64,000 nt of DNA from a virus, in the IMG/VR virus record IMGVR_UViG_3300033148_007408, positions 38,656 to 102,655 of that record; one strand, 5' to 3'. Each line of letters opens with the position of its first letter. Within the stretch, counting starts at the first letter, position 1. The position numbers were made by a program, and so were the translations under genes. Of this stretch, positions 61,425 through 64,000 are shown in pieces. Below the pieces are notes generated by a model. That model ran no database searches. It was not told the DNA's origin and worked only from the letters and a program-made list of their open reading frames with translations.

Positions 61425-62506
61425 AACAAATATTTATTTTTTCGGATTTATATCTTCCAACTTTTCCATTTCTTGAAGTTCCTCTTTATCAGAACTTAAA
61501 AGATCGCGGGTTGGATGTCAAATATGTGTTGCAGGCGGGAGATATACGACTTACGCTTCCACATCTTAAAAAAATCTATGAACCAATAACCACCATTGTT
61601 AAAAAACCAAAAAACATTCTTGCGGAAATGGACAAAAAAGATTTGTTGGTGTGTAGATTTGCATATAAGGATGTTGCCGGCAGTTTAATTGCGAAAGCAC
61701 GCAAAAAAAGAGTTATAGTGTTGGATCCCGCAGCAGTTGATATTGCATTTAGAGAAACTGGGGCGCAATATATGACGGTAAAAAGCCCGTGGATGAAGCG
61801 AAGAGTAATTAAAAAATTTCCCAAGAGAAAGAAATATATCTATACCACAGGCACATTGCATTTTGATATGGCTTGGGGCCTAGGAGATATTAATAAAGTA
61901 AAGTTTATGGAGTCATATGGCTTAAATCCGAATAAAAAATTGGCTATTTTGTGCAAGAGTAGCGCCGGAGAAGTAGGGCATCAGAAAGGGATAGACGCCG
62001 AATATAAGCAAATAGTGAATATAGTAAGAAAAAAATGCCCGGAGTGGGAGGTTTTGGTAAAGTTTCATCCCGTAGATCACTTGTCGGAATACGCCCCTAT
62101 GCCTGGTGTGATGAACAAAAACCTACATTATAAACATAGACCCTCATGGGAGATTTTATTTCCAGGGGGTGTAAATATATTAAAGCCGGAAGAAGGGTAT
62201 CTTGGATTTAAATGTGCCGATGTAATATTAAATGTTCGTTCTTCGATAGGAATGGAGTCGGTGCTTTTTCCTACTCCGCTTTTAAACATAAACTCGCATA
62301 AGTATTTGATAAATTGGCCCAAATCTAGCAATCCGAGCATAATGAAATTTATCAAGATGGAAAGTTTAAGTAGAGCACTTAATAACCATGAGTACAGTGT
62401 GGACATAGGTGCGTGTAGAAAACATGTGTTGGAGTATTGTGATCCGGTGGGAGACGGAAAGGCTTACAAGAGAATTGCTAAAATAATAGAAAACTTAATC
62501 CAATAG
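61421..62506 (+). CDS. CDP-glycerol-transferase-like GT-B protein, set C
   Basis: I use ATG 61421 (ATGA overlap), not the earlier start at 61394. About 361 residues: an N-terminal P-L-Y-Q-N-L-K-D-R-G Rossmann segment, VLVKFHPVDH (the family's V-K-x-H-P motif) near 209, and CADVILNVRSSIGMESVLFPTPLLNIN near 266 as donor site. It is the last forward gene of the cluster and overlaps the end of the reverse-strand GT4 by 12 bases. Confidence 0.65.
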   Translation: MKQIFIFSDLYLPTFPFLEVPLYQNLKDRGLDVKYVLQAGDIRLTLPHLKKIYEPITTIVKKPKNILAEMDKKDLLVCRFAYKDVAGSLIAKARKKRVIVLDPAAVDIAFRETGAQYMTVKSPWMKRRVIKKFPKRKKYIYTTGTLHFDMAWGLGDINKVKFMESYGLNPNKKLAILCKSSAGEVGHQKGIDAEYKQIVNIVRKKCPEWEVLVKFHPVDHLSEYAPMPGVMNKNLHYKHRPSWEILFPGGVNILKPEEGYLGFKCADVILNVRSSIGMESVLFPTPLLNINSHKYLINWPKSSNPSIMKFIKMESLSRALNNHEYSVDIGACRKHVLEYCDPVGDGKAYKRIAKIIENLIQ

Positions 62507-63514
62507 GCTTTTGTACAACCTTTTCCATTTTTCAGCTTGTATGTCGAGATTAAACTCTTTCTTTACTAGATCGTATCCCCATTGTCCAAACTCATCACAA
62601 ACTCTGGGGGTGTTGGAAAGGTAAAGTATGTATTTGGTTAGTTGAGTAATGTCTCCGGTTCTTATTAAATATCCATTTTTTCCGTGGTGGCATATTTCTG
62701 TTGCTTGACCTACTTTGGTGGATATTGTGGGTTTTTTCAGCATAGAGGCTTCAATAAGACCATTGCTAATACCGTGCGTTGCTGCCGGAACTACACATAA
62801 ATCAGAGCCGGCGATTAATTCGGGCACATTATCTACAAAGCCGGTGAAAATACAATTTTTTCCTAGAGGTTTTGCTAATTTAATCAATTCTGGTTTTATT
62901 TTTTCGTACCCGGCTTGATTTGGTCTATCCCCGGTGATTATTAGTTTTACACGAGGGTTTGATTTATTTGCTTGTATTGTGGCTTTAATTAGATCGTCCG
63001 CTTTTTGTCCTCGGCCCAAACGACTGCAAGGGTATATTACCACAAATCCATCTTTAAATGATTTTGCGGGTTCAGTGTTTTCGTTTAAGTTTGTTCCATT
63101 GTGTATGACTGTGATGGGGCCTGAATAAGATTTGCGTATTGCTGGAACTATTCCATGTGACGAGGAAACCAAATGAGTTACGCCGTCGTGGTCAGATTTA
63201 AGAGATCGTGGGCCTGCAATTCTCTCAATGATTGCGGGCGTTTTTGCTTTGAGCGCACAATTCTTGTATTGTGGTAGATTTCCGTATTGAAGTATATCTA
63301 TTTTGTTGGATTTTAGATAGTCGGTTATTTTGTTCCACTTTTCGCCCGAGTATGTGGTTTTTCCTATTTTTGCAAACTTTGGGTGGATGTCTGGGTTCCC
63401 TGTGGCTATAAAATGAAACTCAAAATGATTTTTGAGGTGGTTGGCTGTATTATAGATGAAAGTTTCCGTTCCGCCGATATGTAAAGATTGAATTATATAG
63501 CATATTTTGGTCAT
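62495..63514 (-). CDS. GT4-family glycosyltransferase (reverse strand)
   Basis: Second reverse gene. I start it at the ATG at 63514 (GGAGG seven bases upstream), not at 63541. The 339 residues show SLHIGGTETF (GT4 N-loop), VIHNGTN near 137, YPCSRLGRGQKADDLIKA, TGFVDNVPELIAGSDL and the E-x7-E-type region ISNGLIEASMLKKP. It should be a retaining sugar transferase. Promoter-like TGTAATATAA lies just upstream on the same strand. Confidence 0.86.
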   Translation of the reverse strand: MTKICYIIQSLHIGGTETFIYNTANHLKNHFEFHFIATGNPDIHPKFAKIGKTTYSGEKWNKITDYLKSNKIDILQYGNLPQYKNCALKAKTPAIIERIAGPRSLKSDHDGVTHLVSSSHGIVPAIRKSYSGPITVIHNGTNLNENTEPAKSFKDGFVVIYPCSRLGRGQKADDLIKATIQANKSNPRVKLIITGDRPNQAGYEKIKPELIKLAKPLGKNCIFTGFVDNVPELIAGSDLCVVPAATHGISNGLIEASMLKKPTISTKVGQATEICHHGKNGYLIRTGDITQLTKYILYLSNTPRVCDEFGQWGYDLVKKEFNLDIQAEKWKRLYKSLLD

Positions 63515-63528
63515 CAATACCTCCAATT

Positions 63529-63538
63529 TTATATTACA
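63529..63538 (-). promoter_or_regulatory. Reverse-strand promoter-like TGTAATATAA
   Basis: Reverse complement of 63529-63538 reads TGTAATATAA, 14 bases before the start codon of the reverse GT4 with GGAGG between. It is the same core as on the forward strand at 24021. With the element at 63593 it forms a divergent promoter pair. Confidence 0.6.
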
Positions 63539-63592
63539 CACCGCACGTAAAAAATATTTTTTATTTTTAACTGAAAAATTTTAATAATCGCG

Positions 63593-63602
63593 TATAATAT
63601 AA
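63593..63602 (+). promoter_or_regulatory. Promoter-like TATAATATAA element
   Basis: TATAATATAA 45 bases before ATG 63638. AT-rich DNA precedes it. The gene downstream has AAGGAG. It is the forward half of the divergent pair. Confidence 0.6.
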
Positions 63603-63637
63603 ACAGAAGGATTTTTCGACGCAACAAGGAGTTTTCG

Positions 63638-64000
63638 ATGAAGGTTAATATTATATGTGGTGATCGCGGTTGGATTTATAGCAAGTTTATTAAAGAAATG
63701 AAAAAATTCTCCGAACACGAAATATTACTAAACTCAAAAGAGAAATGTGATTGTGTTTATTTTTTACCCTACTATGAACAACGAAAAACTGACATTCCGT
63801 CAACTGGGTGGTGGTCCCATATGGAATCTAAGGATCCTATTAAATCCAAGTTTTTATCTTCTGCGCGTCAAGTAGATTATTGTATATCTCAGTCAAAAAA
63901 ATATGCCTCGGTGCTTGTGGCTAATGGAATTGAAAATGTGACACAAATAATGCCGGGTATTGATTTGGATGTCTATAAATTGCGCTCAACTTATAGAGTG
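63638..64000 (+). CDS. Glycosyltransferase-like protein, 3' end outside window
   Basis: ATG 63638 with AAGGAG. The frame is open to the end of the window (121 codons). The sequence has a GT-B-like N-terminal domain ending in IMPGIDLDVYK, comparable to the I-P-x-G-V/I-D-x-x-x-F segment that precedes the donor domain in GT4 enzymes, and a WWSHMES segment. The C-terminal half is not in view, so the family call is tentative. Confidence 0.6.
   Translation, partial: MKVNIICGDRGWIYSKFIKEMKKFSEHEILLNSKEKCDCVYFLPYYEQRKTDIPSTGWWSHMESKDPIKSKFLSSARQVDYCISQSKKYASVLVANGIENVTQIMPGIDLDVYKLRSTYRV

Noticed and set aside
1-64000. tRNA, rRNA, insertion sequence or integrase
   Set aside because: Nearly all the sequence is coding with short spacers; no cloverleaf-like stretch, transposase motif or terminal inverted repeat was found by eye.

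Overview
This AT-rich window reads like part of a large tailed-phage (jumbo-phage type) genome. The evidence is two large structural-type genes at the left edge (LamG lectin repeats and a calcium-binding module), seven free-standing homing-type endonucleases of at least four classes, phage-sized ribbon-helix-helix genes, a class II thymidine kinase, near-continuous ATGA/GTGA stop-start overlaps, and almost all genes on one strand. No terminase, capsid, tRNA, rRNA or CRISPR is in the window, so the phage assignment is an inference; a host glycan island carrying many homing genes remains possible.

Layout. 1-7.4 kb: a 5'-truncated LamG virion-type protein and a second structural gene whose frame breaks inside an EF-hand/dockerin-like loop, closed by a clear terminator. 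7.4-8.9 kb: a GIY-YIG endonuclease and a small ribbon-helix-helix gene. 8.9-23.4 kb: an operon of GT4 and GT2 glycosyltransferases, two of them multidomain, interrupted by two LAGLIDADG genes and a repeat-rich endonuclease. 23.4-30.8 kb: methyltransferases, a GT4, a block of tiny unknown genes with tandem paralogues, thymidine kinase, an HNH gene and a GT-B transferase.

31.0-42 kb: after the longest intergenic space (about 236 bp, repeat-rich) comes what looks like a full pseudaminic-acid-type pathway. Its genes are PseB-like (fused to a MerR/IS607-type DNA-binding head), PseC-like, an SDR, PseI-like, PseG-like, a formyltransferase, PseF-like, a cytidylyltransferase-fold protein, PseH-like and a class III aminotransferase, with two zinc-ribbon endonucleases inserted.

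42-62.5 kb: a second nonulosonic-acid region with three more NeuB-family synthases, two more CMP-sugar synthetases, three Maf/DUF115- or GT42-like putative transferases, several CDP-glycerol-transferase-like GT-B proteins, radical SAM enzymes (one broken), a HAD phosphatase, a pyruvyltransferase, a second acetyltransferase and a sulfotransferase remnant. 62.5-64 kb: a reverse-strand GT4 and the start of another glycosyltransferase under divergent promoters.

Working model (inference): the genes build several CMP-activated nonulosonic acids and attach them, with other sugars and decorations, to a virion or cell-surface acceptor. Two short conserved upstream elements (TRTAATATAA, and one beginning AATCTATCAATA) recur before transcription units and look like the local promoters or operators. 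Four reading frames are broken; three of them are each restored by one extra base in an A or T run.
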